A stretch of DNA of 64,000 nt from Pseudomonadota bacterium (GTDB lineage: Bacteria; Pseudomonadota; Gammaproteobacteria; Steroidobacterales; Woeseiaceae), in NCBI GenBank assembly GCA_022563255.1, contig JADFNS010000008.1, positions 20,994 through 84,993 on the forward strand, written 5' to 3'. A program made the position numbers and the translations under genes. Each line of letters starts with the position of its first letter. Position 1 is the stretch's first letter. Below the pieces are notes generated by a model. The model saw nothing but the letters and a program-made list of their open reading frames with translations. It searched no databases and was not told the DNA's origin. Shown here one piece after another: positions 20,037 to 29,607 of this stretch.

Positions 20037-20785
20037 CGGAATTTGTGATTGTTATTCCCGCGCGCTACGCGTCGGTGCGACTGCCGGGCAAGGTGTTGCT
20101 GGAAATTGCCGGCAAGCCGATGTTGCAACACGTTTATGAGCGCGGCAAGGAAAGCAGTGCGGCCCAGGTTGTTATCGCGACGGACGATCGGCGCATTGCG
20201 GACGCGGCCAAAGAATTCGGGGCGACCGTGTGCATGACCGGGAAACACCACCAATCGGGCACCGAACGAATCGCGGAGGTCGCGGACTTGCTGGATTGGG
20301 ACGATGCACAGATCGTTGTGAACCTGCAGGGCGATGAACCGTCGATGCCGGCCGCATTGATCGATCAATGCGCTGCATTGCTGGACGACGAGAACTCCGA
20401 CATCGCGACCCTGGCTTCGCCTTTCCTGAACCGTGACGATTTCGAAAATCCCAATTATGTCAAGGTGATCTGTGATGACGTCGGTCACGCAATTTATTTC
20501 AGTCGGGCGGCCATTCCCTACGCTCGCGATGCGCAGCGCCTTGATCTCGCTATGGATGCTGCGCTACATCACCACGGAATGTACGCTTACCGCTGCGGTA
20601 TTCTAAGACGACTGGTGGCGGCTAAACCGTCGTCTGCAGAAGTTAGCGAGCAACTCGAACAATTGCGCGCACTGTCGCTGGGCATGAGCATTGCGGTTGG
20701 CATACCGTCGCGCAGGCCGGGTATCGGCGTTGATACTGAAGACGATTTGCGACGAGTCGCCGCAGAACTGAATTCGCCCGACTAA
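20033..20785 (+). CDS. kdsB: 3-deoxy-manno-octulosonate cytidylyltransferase
   Basis: VIPARYASVRLPGKVLLEIAGKPMLQHVYERG, NLQGDEPSMPA; overlaps lpxK end. Confidence 0.97.
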   Translation: MTEFVIVIPARYASVRLPGKVLLEIAGKPMLQHVYERGKESSAAQVVIATDDRRIADAAKEFGATVCMTGKHHQSGTERIAEVADLLDWDDAQIVVNLQGDEPSMPAALIDQCAALLDDENSDIATLASPFLNRDDFENPNYVKVICDDVGHAIYFSRAAIPYARDAQRLDLAMDAALHHHGMYAYRCGILRRLVAAKPSSAEVSEQLEQLRALSLGMSIAVGIPSRRPGIGVDTEDDLRRVAAELNSPD

Positions 20786-22512
20786 TGCCTGGCGTTTGCG
20801 GGCAGCGAGAAAAACTGCAGGTCGCCGAGTTCGCCTTCCAGTGTTTCCAGCGGCTCGGGAGGATTATTTCCGAGCTTCTCGACCCATCGATTCGCCTCGG
20901 TCATGTAGTGATCGTAAAGTTGTTTGCGCAGCGCTACGGTTAGCGCAGCAGGCTTGTCATCGTCGCCACTCAGGGCGGCATCCAGCGAAAAAGATTGCAG
21001 CGTTGACGCAGCGTGCTTGTGTGTCCAGGTGCCGCTGCACAAGTCGAAATCGTACAGGGCGAGAAACAGATGGCCATGACGAGCGACGAAGAGTACGGCG
21101 TCTATCACGTAATCGGCTTCCGCGTCATCCATGACCCAATGCAATCCCACGCGGCACCAGCCGGGCTTGATGCCGCAGTAGCCGTGCTGCACGACGTCGC
21201 GATAACGTTCGGACGTATCGTGGTCGATGTTCAGCAACCGGTGGCCGTAGGGCCCGGCGCAAGAACAGCCGGCGCGGGACTGGATGCCAAAAAGGTCGTT
21301 GAGCAGGGCGGTGACGAACTTGTGGTGGAGATAGCTGCCGGTCGCGTTCTTGATATTAAAAGAGACGATGCCTACGCGTTGTGCGGGGTCCGGGTTACCC
21401 AGTATTTCGATGCCGTCTTCCGCGTTCCATTTGTCGAACGCGCGCGCGGTCAATTCGTGCTCTCGTGCAGCAATATATTTCACGCCGACCCGGTCCTTGA
21501 TTTGAAACACCAGTCCGGCTTTGAGTGTTTGTAACACTCCCGGCGTACCGGCTTTTTCGCGTTCTTCGATGTCGCTGATGAAGTCCTGACCTTGCAATCC
21601 GACGTAGTCGACGGTACCGCCCGCGCTGACGCTCGGCGGCAAGTCCCGATGGTAAATTCGTTCGTTGAAAATCAGCACTCCGCTGGAGCCGGGGCCGCCG
21701 AGGAACTTGTGCGGTGATACGAAGATGGCGTCGATCGACGGGTCTTCAGCGCCAACGGGTTCGGGATTCATGTCGATCTCGACGTACGGTGCGCTGGCGG
21801 CGAAATCGAAGCAGGCAATCGCGTCGTGCGCATGCAAAAGACTGGCGATGCGCCGCACGTCCGATCGCATGCCCGTTACGTTCGACGCGGCTGAAAACGA
21901 TCCAATGCGAATCCGGTTTTGAAAGGTGGGATCCTGCAGCAGCGTTTCCAGGTGCGCCAGATCGATGTTACCGCTCGCATCCATGCGCACTTCGATGGTC
22001 GTCGCGAGCGATTCGCGCCAGGATATTTCATTCGAGTGGTGTTCGTACGGGCCGATAAAGACCACGGGCTGCGACTTCGCGAAAACGTCTTCAATATCCT
22101 TGCAGCATACCTTCGAATCGCTTGCCGAGAGCATGTCGCAGATGTTCTTGCGTGTGACCGGTGGCAGCGCGACGCCGAGAAGCTGCTGCAGTTTATCAAT
22201 GGCGCCGGTGGCGCCGGTTCCGCAGGCGATAATGCGTCCGCTCGGGCCAGCGTTGACAGAACGCTTGATGCTTTCCTCGGCTTCATGCAACAGTTGGCTC
22301 ATGCTGCGGCCGGTGATGTCGTCTTCGGTGTGCGTGTTGGCATAAACACGTTGTAAGCTTTGCAAATACGCTTCGACGAACTTCAGGCAACGGCCCGAGG
22401 CTGTGTAGTCGCAATAGGACATCAACCGCTCACCAAAGGGCGTTTCGAAAGTTGAGTCCACCCCAACGATTTGTTGGCGAAGATAGGTTGGATCCAGCGG
22501 TTTGTTCGTCAT
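20782..22512 (-). CDS. Aminotransferase class V-fold PLP enzyme (cysteine-desulfurase-like), about 576 aa
   Basis: CDYTASGRCLKFVEAY, GTGATGAIDKLQQ, YEHHSNEISWRES, PLP lysine SPHKFLGGPGSSGVL. Confidence 0.85.
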   Translation of the reverse strand: MTNKPLDPTYLRQQIVGVDSTFETPFGERLMSYCDYTASGRCLKFVEAYLQSLQRVYANTHTEDDITGRSMSQLLHEAEESIKRSVNAGPSGRIIACGTGATGAIDKLQQLLGVALPPVTRKNICDMLSASDSKVCCKDIEDVFAKSQPVVFIGPYEHHSNEISWRESLATTIEVRMDASGNIDLAHLETLLQDPTFQNRIRIGSFSAASNVTGMRSDVRRIASLLHAHDAIACFDFAASAPYVEIDMNPEPVGAEDPSIDAIFVSPHKFLGGPGSSGVLIFNERIYHRDLPPSVSAGGTVDYVGLQGQDFISDIEEREKAGTPGVLQTLKAGLVFQIKDRVGVKYIAAREHELTARAFDKWNAEDGIEILGNPDPAQRVGIVSFNIKNATGSYLHHKFVTALLNDLFGIQSRAGCSCAGPYGHRLLNIDHDTSERYRDVVQHGYCGIKPGWCRVGLHWVMDDAEADYVIDAVLFVARHGHLFLALYDFDLCSGTWTHKHAASTLQSFSLDAALSGDDDKPAALTVALRKQLYDHYMTEANRWVEKLGNNPPEPLETLEGELGDLQFFSLPANARH

Positions 22513-22762
22513 GCTGGCTATAGTATGCAGTATTCTTAACGTATGCGAACCGGGAAAAATCAAACCGCGAAGCTTCTCAGGGAATATACGGCGTTGGCGT
22601 CCACATACGATCGGCGGTGGTCGGCTTATATCGCCGCGTGATATCTGCCGACGCAAACATTCAGCGGCATTGAACTGGAACAAAGCCTGGTTCTGGGGTC
22701 TGATGACGGTCCACGCCACGCCGGCTTAAAAATTGGGGCCGAAATCCTGCTAACATTTACTG

Positions 22763-23242
22763 ATGGCTGATAAGCGAACGACAAGCGTACTATTTGTCTG
22801 CATGGGCAATATTTGCCGGTCCCCAACCGCGGAAGGCGTATTTCGACATTACGTTAACGAGGCGGGACTTGCCGAGCAAATCCACATCGACTCCGCGGGC
22901 ACTCATGCGTATCACATTGGTGAGTCGCCGGATCGCCGCGCGAACGCGGCAGCAGAGCGGCGTGGCATTTCACTCGCTGACATTCGCGCTCGCCGCGTCA
23001 CGAACGATGATTTTGCAACATTCGATTACATCATCGCGATGGACGAAGACAATCAGGAGCGCCTGCTCGAAAGGGCGCCCGACGAGCACCGTTCGAAGGT
23101 GCAGCTGTTTCTGAGCTACGCGTCAGTCGGCGAGACAGAAGTGCCCGATCCGTACTACGGCGGCGCCGCAGGTTTTGATCGGGTTCTGGACCTGGTCGAA
23201 GCAGCGTCCCGAGGCTTGCTCGAGACGCTGTCCAATCACTAG
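22763..23242 (+). CDS. Low-molecular-weight protein tyrosine phosphatase
   Basis: VLFVCMGNICRSPTAEGVF P-loop (CX5R) and VPDPYYGG acid loop. Confidence 0.95.
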   Translation: MADKRTTSVLFVCMGNICRSPTAEGVFRHYVNEAGLAEQIHIDSAGTHAYHIGESPDRRANAAAERRGISLADIRARRVTNDDFATFDYIIAMDEDNQERLLERAPDEHRSKVQLFLSYASVGETEVPDPYYGGAAGFDRVLDLVEAASRGLLETLSNH

Positions 23243-23249
23243 GGGACCG

Positions 23250-25691
23250 TCAGTCTTCTGCATCCCACGGCAGCAATCGACTGGCAGGTTTTCCCACCTT
23301 CGTGGATACATCCACCGGTTTCGGTTTCGGTTCCGGTTCCGGTTTCGGTTCCGGTTTCGGTTCCGGTTTCGGCTCCGATTTCGGTTCCGGTTTCGGTTCC
23401 GGTTTCGGTTCCGGTTTCGGCTCCGGTTTCGGTTCCGGTTTCGGTTGCTCGAGCGATGGAATTTTTTGCGAAGCTGTGTCGTCCAGATTCTGAGCATCAA
23501 TTGCGCGCTCGGCATCCGTTCTCACTTTTGGCGGACCGTCCGCTTGCGGCTTTTCTGCCGGCTTGGGCTTATCCACTGCGGCGGGTTTTTCATCCTGCCT
23601 GGGTTGGTCCTGCCTCGGTTTGGATTCCTTAGGTCGGTCGGGTTCCTCTGGCGCTGCGGGCGGCTGATTATCCGTTACCTGCTCGGGTTTGTCCGCGGAT
23701 GTTGAACTCTCGCCACCGCGGCGACGACGACGACCACCGCGACTGCGGCGGCTTCGCGACCGCTTCTGTTCGGTCGTCGCTTCATCCGATTGCTGGTTTT
23801 CCGCGGCCTGAGCGGTTTGTTGACCTGATTTCTGTTGCGCGTTATCTGGCTTCTTGCTTTGTTGCTTTGCTGGCGACTTCTTCTTCGACGGCTTGCGTTG
23901 CTCGTTTCGTTTTTCGGTACGTCGACGAGACTGTTGCTGCGGCCGCCGACCGCGATTGCTCTTGCTTCTGTTGCCCCGGTGTTGCTGTGAACGCTTGCTT
24001 TTCTTAGCAGAGCTGCCGCCGGTGAAAAATCCGATAATCGTCGCCCAAAAGCCCTTGCCGGCCGGTTTTTTGGGTTTCGGGGCCGGTGTCGACGGCGTCA
24101 ACGTCCCAACGGCCGCCAATTCTGCGCCTTTGCGCTCAAGGATGGCTTGTGGCGATTCCGGCTCGACCGGCACATCGACCAGAGTAAAGCTCGAACCCGA
24201 ATTCTCAGCCAGTTCCGCCTGATCGTCGCGTATGCGGCGCACGTCGTAATGCGGCGTTTCAAGACGCGAGTTTGCGACCAGGACGACTTGTGTGTCGTTG
24301 CGATCTTCCAGACTTTGCACCCATTCACGTTTTTCGTTCAAAAGGTAGGTGGCCACTTCAACCGGCAGTTGCGCGATCACTTTGGCAGTGCGTTCTTTGC
24401 GGGCTTCTTCGCCGATGATGCGCAGGATGGCAAGCGCCAGTGATTCAGTGCCTCGAATCGTGCCGAAGCCCGTGCATCGAGGGCAGGTCTTGTACGCCGA
24501 TTCGCCAATCGACGGGCGCAGCCGCTGCCGCGACATTTCCAGCAGACCGAAGCGGCTGATTTTGCCGATTTGCACGCGGGCTCGATCCTGACGCACGGCC
24601 TCGCGCAGTCGATTCTCGACCTCACGTTGATTCTTCTGCGGGCCCATGTCGATAAAGTCGATAACAATGAGGCCGCCCAGATCGCGAATTCGCAACTGGC
24701 GGGCGATCTCTTCGGCTGCTTCGAGATTGGTATGCAAAGCCGTCGCTTCTATGTCGCTGCCTTTCGTCGCGCGCGCTGAGTTGATGTCTATGGAGATCAG
24801 CGCTTCTGTGTGGTCAACGACGATGCTGCCGCCCGACGGCAAGGTTACGTTGTGCGCGAACGCGGTTTCAATCTGCGATTCGATCTGGAAGCGCGTGAAT
24901 AACGGTACCGGGTCCGTGTAATGTTTCAGTTTGCGCAGATTGTGCGGCATCGTCTGCTTGACGTGTTCGACAGCGTCCTTGTAAGTCGCGTCGTCGTCGA
25001 TCAGGATTTCGCCGATGTCGTTGGTCAGGTAGTCGCGCAGAGCCCGGACGACCGAATCGCTTTCGCGATAGAGCAGGAAGGGAGAAGGGTGCTCAAGTAC
25101 GACATTGAGAATCGCGGTCCAGACGGTCTGCAGATTCTCCAGGTCCCAGGTCAGTTCTTCGGTAGTACGGTCGATGCCGGCCGTGCGCAGTATGACGCTC
25201 ATGCCGTCGGGAATGACCATCGCGTGCAGCGCATCGCGTGCGATATCCCTGTCCGCGCCTGTGATACGCCGTGAAACGCCTCCGGAACCGGATTTGTTGG
25301 GTTTGAGGACGATAAATCGGCCAGCGAGGCTTACGAACGTCGTCAGCGCAGCGCCCTTGTTACCGCGCTCTTCCTTGTCCACCTGGACAACGATGTCCTG
25401 GCCTTCCTTGAGTACATCGCGGATGTTGGGTTTGGTGCCCGGTTTGGCTTCCTTGACGTAGTACTCGCTGGAAATCTCTTTCATCGGCAAAAAACCGTGC
25501 CGATCCGCGCCGTATTCTACAAACGCGGCTTCGAGGCTGGGTTCGAGGCGCGTGATCGTACCTTTGTAGATATTGGCTTTTTTGCGTTCGCTAGCCGGTG
25601 CTTCGATATTGAGGTCGTAAAGACGCTGGCCATCGACCATCGCCATGCGCAACTCTTCTTCCTGAGTTGCATTGATTAGCATTCTTTTCAT
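23250..25691 (-). CDS. rne: Ribonuclease E
   Basis: MKRMLINATQEEELRMAMVDGQRLYDLNIE, S1 domain, DNase I-like catalytic domain, Zn-link CPRCTGFGTIRG, low-complexity Arg/Pro-rich C-terminal half. Confidence 0.97.
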   Translation of the reverse strand: MKRMLINATQEEELRMAMVDGQRLYDLNIEAPASERKKANIYKGTITRLEPSLEAAFVEYGADRHGFLPMKEISSEYYVKEAKPGTKPNIRDVLKEGQDIVVQVDKEERGNKGAALTTFVSLAGRFIVLKPNKSGSGGVSRRITGADRDIARDALHAMVIPDGMSVILRTAGIDRTTEELTWDLENLQTVWTAILNVVLEHPSPFLLYRESDSVVRALRDYLTNDIGEILIDDDATYKDAVEHVKQTMPHNLRKLKHYTDPVPLFTRFQIESQIETAFAHNVTLPSGGSIVVDHTEALISIDINSARATKGSDIEATALHTNLEAAEEIARQLRIRDLGGLIVIDFIDMGPQKNQREVENRLREAVRQDRARVQIGKISRFGLLEMSRQRLRPSIGESAYKTCPRCTGFGTIRGTESLALAILRIIGEEARKERTAKVIAQLPVEVATYLLNEKREWVQSLEDRNDTQVVLVANSRLETPHYDVRRIRDDQAELAENSGSSFTLVDVPVEPESPQAILERKGAELAAVGTLTPSTPAPKPKKPAGKGFWATIIGFFTGGSSAKKSKRSQQHRGNRSKSNRGRRPQQQSRRRTEKRNEQRKPSKKKSPAKQQSKKPDNAQQKSGQQTAQAAENQQSDEATTEQKRSRSRRSRGGRRRRRGGESSTSADKPEQVTDNQPPAAPEEPDRPKESKPRQDQPRQDEKPAAVDKPKPAEKPQADGPPKVRTDAERAIDAQNLDDTASQKIPSLEQPKPEPKPEPKPEPKPEPKPEPKSEPKPEPKPEPKPEPEPKPKPVDVSTKVGKPASRLLPWDAED
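23314..23447 (-). repeat. Degenerate 12-bp tandem repeat (ggttccggtttc on + strand) encoding PEPKPEPK in the RNase E C-terminus
   Basis: About 11 contiguous imperfect copies of ggttccggtttc/ggctccggtttc visible directly. Confidence 0.95.
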
Positions 25692-25866
25692 GTTGCCCTA
25701 CTTGAATGGTGAAGAGCAGCAGATCGGGGTGTGGCGCCAGGCTGGCGCAGGGGATGTCACGCGAAGGAACCCGGCGCCGGATTGCGCCGTCGATAAATCG
25801 AGTCAGTTCAGTTTGGGTCCGACGTAATTCGGTCAGTACCCATATCAAAATCAGCATGATTTCCCT

Positions 25867-25952
25867 GCGGCTTTGCCGCTGCGGCGCACACCGGATTCCG
25901 GTCTTGCTGCCATCTGAAATCAGGTCTCGCAGGCTGCGAGACCAAAAAAAAA
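25867..25952 (-). promoter_or_regulatory. Structured rne 5' leader: three candidate hairpins and a U9 run
   Basis: gcggc-ttt-gccgc (25867-25879), accgg-att-ccggt (25890-25902), ggtctcgca-ggc-tgcgagacc (25923-25943), A9 on + strand (25944-25952). Confidence 0.55.
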
Positions 25953-26037
25953 GTCGTATGGATCGTTCACGCAGGGTTGCCAGAACGCCACAGGGCGGTA
26001 ATATAGCACACCGTCTCGCGACTTCAAGTGATTGATC

Positions 26038-27039
26038 ATGCAAGAAAAGCCACCAAACGGTGCGAACTCGGAGGTCGAGGACGGAACCCGGTTGACGCGA
26101 GTTCGCAAAGTGACGGTAGACGGCGAGCGGGCCGGTCAGCGGATCGACAATTTTCTGCGTAGTGAACTGCCTGGAGTGCCGAAAAGCCGCGTGTACCGGC
26201 TTTTGCGGCGTGGCGAAGTGCGTGTCAATGGTGGCCGTGTCCGGGCCGAATACAAGCTTTCCGATGGCGATGTGGTCAGGATCCCGCCAGCGCGGATCCG
26301 TGTCGAAGGAGCGCCACCCTCGGACAAAATGGCCAGCAACATTCTCGATCACGTGCTTTACGAGGACAAGCGCCTGCTGGTACTGAACAAGCCGACCGGA
26401 ATTGCGGTCCACGGCGGCAGCGGCATCAGTCACGGCGTGATCGAACTCTTGCGCCACGCACGACCGGATATCAAGGACCTGGCGCTGGTGCATCGTATCG
26501 ACCGGGAAACGTCGGGTTGCCTGGTGCTGACCAAGCGTCGCAGCGCGCTGCGGGAATTGCACGAGCGGTTTCGCGAAGGGAAAGTCGAGAAAAACTATCT
26601 GGCACTGGTGATCGGCGACTGGCAATTCGGTGAACAGTTAATCGATGCGCCACTGCAGGTGCAGCACCGCAAGCAAGGCGAGCGTCACGTGGTCGTGAGC
26701 GAGCACGGCAAGTCGGCGCAGACCCTCGTCAATTTGTCTCGAACCTATGGAATCTACAGTTTGTTGCAGTGTGCGCCGGCGACTGGCCGCACGCATCAGA
26801 TCCGCGTGCACCTGGCGCATGCGGGTCATCCCATTGCTGGCGATGATCGTTACGGCGATGCCGACGCGAATGTTGACGCGAAGAAATTCGGATTGCCGCG
26901 TTTGTTCCTGCATGCACAGTCGATCGCATTTATGGACGACGGCGGCAACGACCTGCATTTCACAGCGCCGCTGCCCGACGACCTCGAGCGCTTCCTGTCG
27001 GTCGGCATCATCGCCGAGCGGCGTGCCCGAAAAACGTGA
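26038..27039 (+). CDS. rluC: 23S rRNA pseudouridine synthase (RluC-type, S4 domain)
   Basis: S4 domain SRVYRLLRRGEVRVNG, catalytic LVHRIDRETSGCLVL, TGRTHQIRVHL; divergent from rne as usual. Confidence 0.93.
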   Translation: MQEKPPNGANSEVEDGTRLTRVRKVTVDGERAGQRIDNFLRSELPGVPKSRVYRLLRRGEVRVNGGRVRAEYKLSDGDVVRIPPARIRVEGAPPSDKMASNILDHVLYEDKRLLVLNKPTGIAVHGGSGISHGVIELLRHARPDIKDLALVHRIDRETSGCLVLTKRRSALRELHERFREGKVEKNYLALVIGDWQFGEQLIDAPLQVQHRKQGERHVVVSEHGKSAQTLVNLSRTYGIYSLLQCAPATGRTHQIRVHLAHAGHPIAGDDRYGDADANVDAKKFGLPRLFLHAQSIAFMDDGGNDLHFTAPLPDDLERFLSVGIIAERRARKT

Positions 27040-27042
27040 ACG

Positions 27043-27636
27043 TTACGGTAGAAGGTAGCCCAGCTGCAAGAGTCTATCGGCCACCCAGATCATCGGCAGG
27101 CCGATCAGCGCCGTCGGATCGTCGGTCTGCACTGAATCGAACAAGACGAATCCGGCCCCTTCGAGTTTGAAGCTGCCGGCGCAATCATAGGGTTTGTCGT
27201 GGCGCAAATAAGCCTCCGCCAGGCGCCGGTCAAACTGCCGGAAGCGAACGGATGTTTTGTCTATGTGCTCGAATCGCGTTCGGCCGATGGGGTCCAGGAT
27301 GCAGACGGCCGTCAAAAATGTAACCGCCTTGCCGGTTGCCGCGAGCAATTGTTCTATGGCTTTCTGGTGGCTGCCGGGTTTGCCGAGCACCTGATTATCG
27401 AGCACGGCCAATTGATCGGCGCCAATGATCAGCGCCTGCCGGGCATTGATGGCGATAGCCTCGGCCTTCTTGCGAGCTAAATGACGGGCCAGTTCTTCCG
27501 GTGCCAGTCCTTGTTTGTTGGATTCGTCGATATTGGGCGAGATCGCCTCGTAATGATCGAGGAAGCGGTCCAGGAGGCCGCGACGGTAGGGCGAGGAGGA
27601 GGCCAGAATTATCGCGGGCGCTGATGGATTTTGCAT
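27043..27636 (-). CDS. Maf-like nucleotide pyrophosphatase
   Basis: IILASSSPYRRGLLDRF, IGADQLAVLDNQVLGKPG, adjacent to yceD-rpmF. Confidence 0.93.
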   Translation of the reverse strand: MQNPSAPAIILASSSPYRRGLLDRFLDHYEAISPNIDESNKQGLAPEELARHLARKKAEAIAINARQALIIGADQLAVLDNQVLGKPGSHQKAIEQLLAATGKAVTFLTAVCILDPIGRTRFEHIDKTSVRFRQFDRRLAEAYLRHDKPYDCAGSFKLEGAGFVLFDSVQTDDPTALIGLPMIWVADRLLQLGYLLP

Positions 27637-27766
27637 AGATAAATCATAGTGTTAAGAGATTACCCGACGAGTCTACCCGGTTTGTCGTCCAGGGCGGGTA
27701 TTTTTACGCCGCGTGGGGCGATGATGTTTTGACACGGGGCGCTGAGGTCCTTATTATGCGCGCGCT

Positions 27767-28336
27767 ATGAGCAATCTGCTGCGAGATCGTCGTACCGCCG
27801 CCGAATGGGCGTCGGTCGGTCAAGTTATTGACATTGCAGAGAAAATTAGTTCATTTGAACATCTTGCAGGCATCGTCGAGGCGGACCTTGCTGTGCTCGA
27901 TCCTGATAAGCTGCCAAGCGCATGGCGCGATGGCGTCGTCGCGGGCCAGCTACGATTCGGTTTCGCGGATGGGAATGTTCGCGTTGCGACGGTGACGGGG
28001 CATGCGACAGCGGCGGTGAGTGCGGTCTGCCAGAGATGTCTGGAGCCGTTTCAGCTGACGTTGAATGTCGCACCGCAGCTATTGCTTCTGGACGAGCAGG
28101 AAACGCCCGACGGGTACGAAGATTTTGAGGCCTGGGAACTTACGGAGGAAATGTTACGACCGCAGGATATTATTGAAGAGTTGCTGATCATGGCGTTGCC
28201 ATTTTCGGCGACGCACGACGATATGGCGGATTGCAAGGCGTTTTCAACGGAGCAAGAAAGCACCGGGAAAATAGTACGACCGTTTGCAGCACTGCGCTCG
28301 CAAATGCAACGCATTGAAATGGATCCGGATGAGTAA
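27767..28336 (+). CDS. yceD: YceD/DUF177 family protein
   Basis: VCQRCLEPFQLTLNV; upstream of rpmF-plsX. Confidence 0.93.
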   Translation: MSNLLRDRRTAAEWASVGQVIDIAEKISSFEHLAGIVEADLAVLDPDKLPSAWRDGVVAGQLRFGFADGNVRVATVTGHATAAVSAVCQRCLEPFQLTLNVAPQLLLLDEQETPDGYEDFEAWELTEEMLRPQDIIEELLIMALPFSATHDDMADCKAFSTEQESTGKIVRPFAALRSQMQRIEMDPDE

Positions 28337-28357
28337 CGGATCTTACTGGAGAAAATT

Positions 28358-28552
28358 ATGGCAGTTCAAAAAAGTCGCAGAACGCCGTCAACTCGCGGCA
28401 TGCGTCGTTCACACGACAAGCTCAAGAGTGCAGCGCTGTCGGTAGACCCGACTTCGGGTGAAACACACTTGCGGCATCGCATCACGCCGGACGGTTTTTA
28501 CCGTGGCGTTCAGGTTGTAAAGCAGCCTGAGATCGAAGAAGAAGAAGAGTAA
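28358..28552 (+). CDS. rpmF: 50S ribosomal protein L32
   Basis: [22 protein letters not shown] ... [14 protein letters not shown]. Confidence 0.98.
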   Translation: MAVQKSRRTPSTRGMRRSHDKLKSAALSVDPTSGETHLRHRITPDGFYRGVQVVKQPEIEEEEE

Positions 28553-28596
28553 GAATTCCCTGGCAAGGCCGGTGACAGTAGCCGGCCCGACTGTTT

Positions 28597-29607
28597 GTGG
28601 GATCACACTCAATCCTGTCCCTTGATGCAATGAGCGGCGACCTCGGCGCCGAAGTTGTCGTGTGCGCTGCCGCCGCGACGCTGAACAAGTATGAGAATAT
28701 CGAAATGGCGCTGGTCGGCGACAGGGCCGAACTTGACGGCCTCGTCGATCGCATTGTCGGTGAAAGTTCGCGATTGCGGATCGTCCACGCCTCCGAAGTT
28801 GTCGCAATGTCCGAGCCACCGGTCGAGTCTCTGCGCAGGAAAAAAGATTCTTCCCTGCGAGTCGCGATCAATCTCGTCAAAGAAGGTGAGGCGGACGCCT
28901 GCGTGAGTTCGGGCAATACCGGCGCCCTGATGGCGACGGCAAAATTTGTGCTGAAGATGTTGCCGGGTATCGACCGGCCCGCGATCATCGCCAAGTTGCC
29001 TGCCAAAGGTGGCTCATTGCACATGCTGGATGTGGGGGCGAACACACAGGCCACGGCTGATCAGCTGTTTCAGTATGCTGTTATGGGCGCCGTCGTAACG
29101 TCGGACATCACCTGCATCGAAAGTCCACGCGTGGCATTACTCAACATTGGCAGGGAAGACAGCAAGGGGCACGACACGGTCAAAGAGGCCGCAGCGATGC
29201 TCAGTGCGAGCGCACTGAACTACATCGGGTTCATCGAAGGCAACGATTTGTTTGCGGGAAAGGCTGATGTCGTAGTGACGGACGGGTTTACCGGAAATGT
29301 TGCTCTCAAGACGATGGAAGGGACTATCGAACTTGCGACACATTATCTGCAGCGTGGTTTCACACGTAACTGGCTCACGAAATTACAGGCCGTCATGGCG
29401 CACAATGTGTTGAAATCCCTGGCTGTGGAGATGGATTCGCGCTACTACAATGGTGCGACTCTGGTGGGCCTAAATGGTATCGTTATAAAAAGTCATGGCA
29501 GCGCAGACGCCTTTGCGTTTCAACATGCAATAGACACTGCGATCGTGGAAGTCAGAAACCAGTTGCCCCGACAAATTGGCAATATGCTGCAAAAGGAAAA
29601 CGCATGA
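28597..29607 (+). CDS. plsX: Phosphate acyltransferase
   Basis: ILSLDAMSGDLGAEVVV, SSGNTGALMA, DGFTGNVALKTMEG; GTG start. Confidence 0.96.
   Translation: MGSHSILSLDAMSGDLGAEVVVCAAAATLNKYENIEMALVGDRAELDGLVDRIVGESSRLRIVHASEVVAMSEPPVESLRRKKDSSLRVAINLVKEGEADACVSSGNTGALMATAKFVLKMLPGIDRPAIIAKLPAKGGSLHMLDVGANTQATADQLFQYAVMGAVVTSDITCIESPRVALLNIGREDSKGHDTVKEAAAMLSASALNYIGFIEGNDLFAGKADVVVTDGFTGNVALKTMEGTIELATHYLQRGFTRNWLTKLQAVMAHNVLKSLAVEMDSRYYNGATLVGLNGIVIKSHGSADAFAFQHAIDTAIVEVRNQLPRQIGNMLQKENA

Noticed and set aside
22513-22719. 69-aa N-terminal extension of the aminotransferase ORF
   Set aside because: Not protein-like for the family; ATG at 22512 gives a normal start.
23314-23447. Possible CRISPR array
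   Set aside because: Tandem 12-bp units with no unique spacers and in frame within rne. No CRISPR array seen in the window.
23302-23493. Plus-strand ORF of FGSGSGFGSGFG repeats (and the overlapping FRFRFR frame)
   Set aside because: Antisense translation of the PEPK-coding repeat in rne; low-complexity artefact.
25923-25952. Hairpin plus A9 as an intrinsic terminator
   Set aside because: On the plus strand the hairpin is followed by A, and on the minus strand the U-run precedes the stem, so it is not a canonical terminator on either strand.
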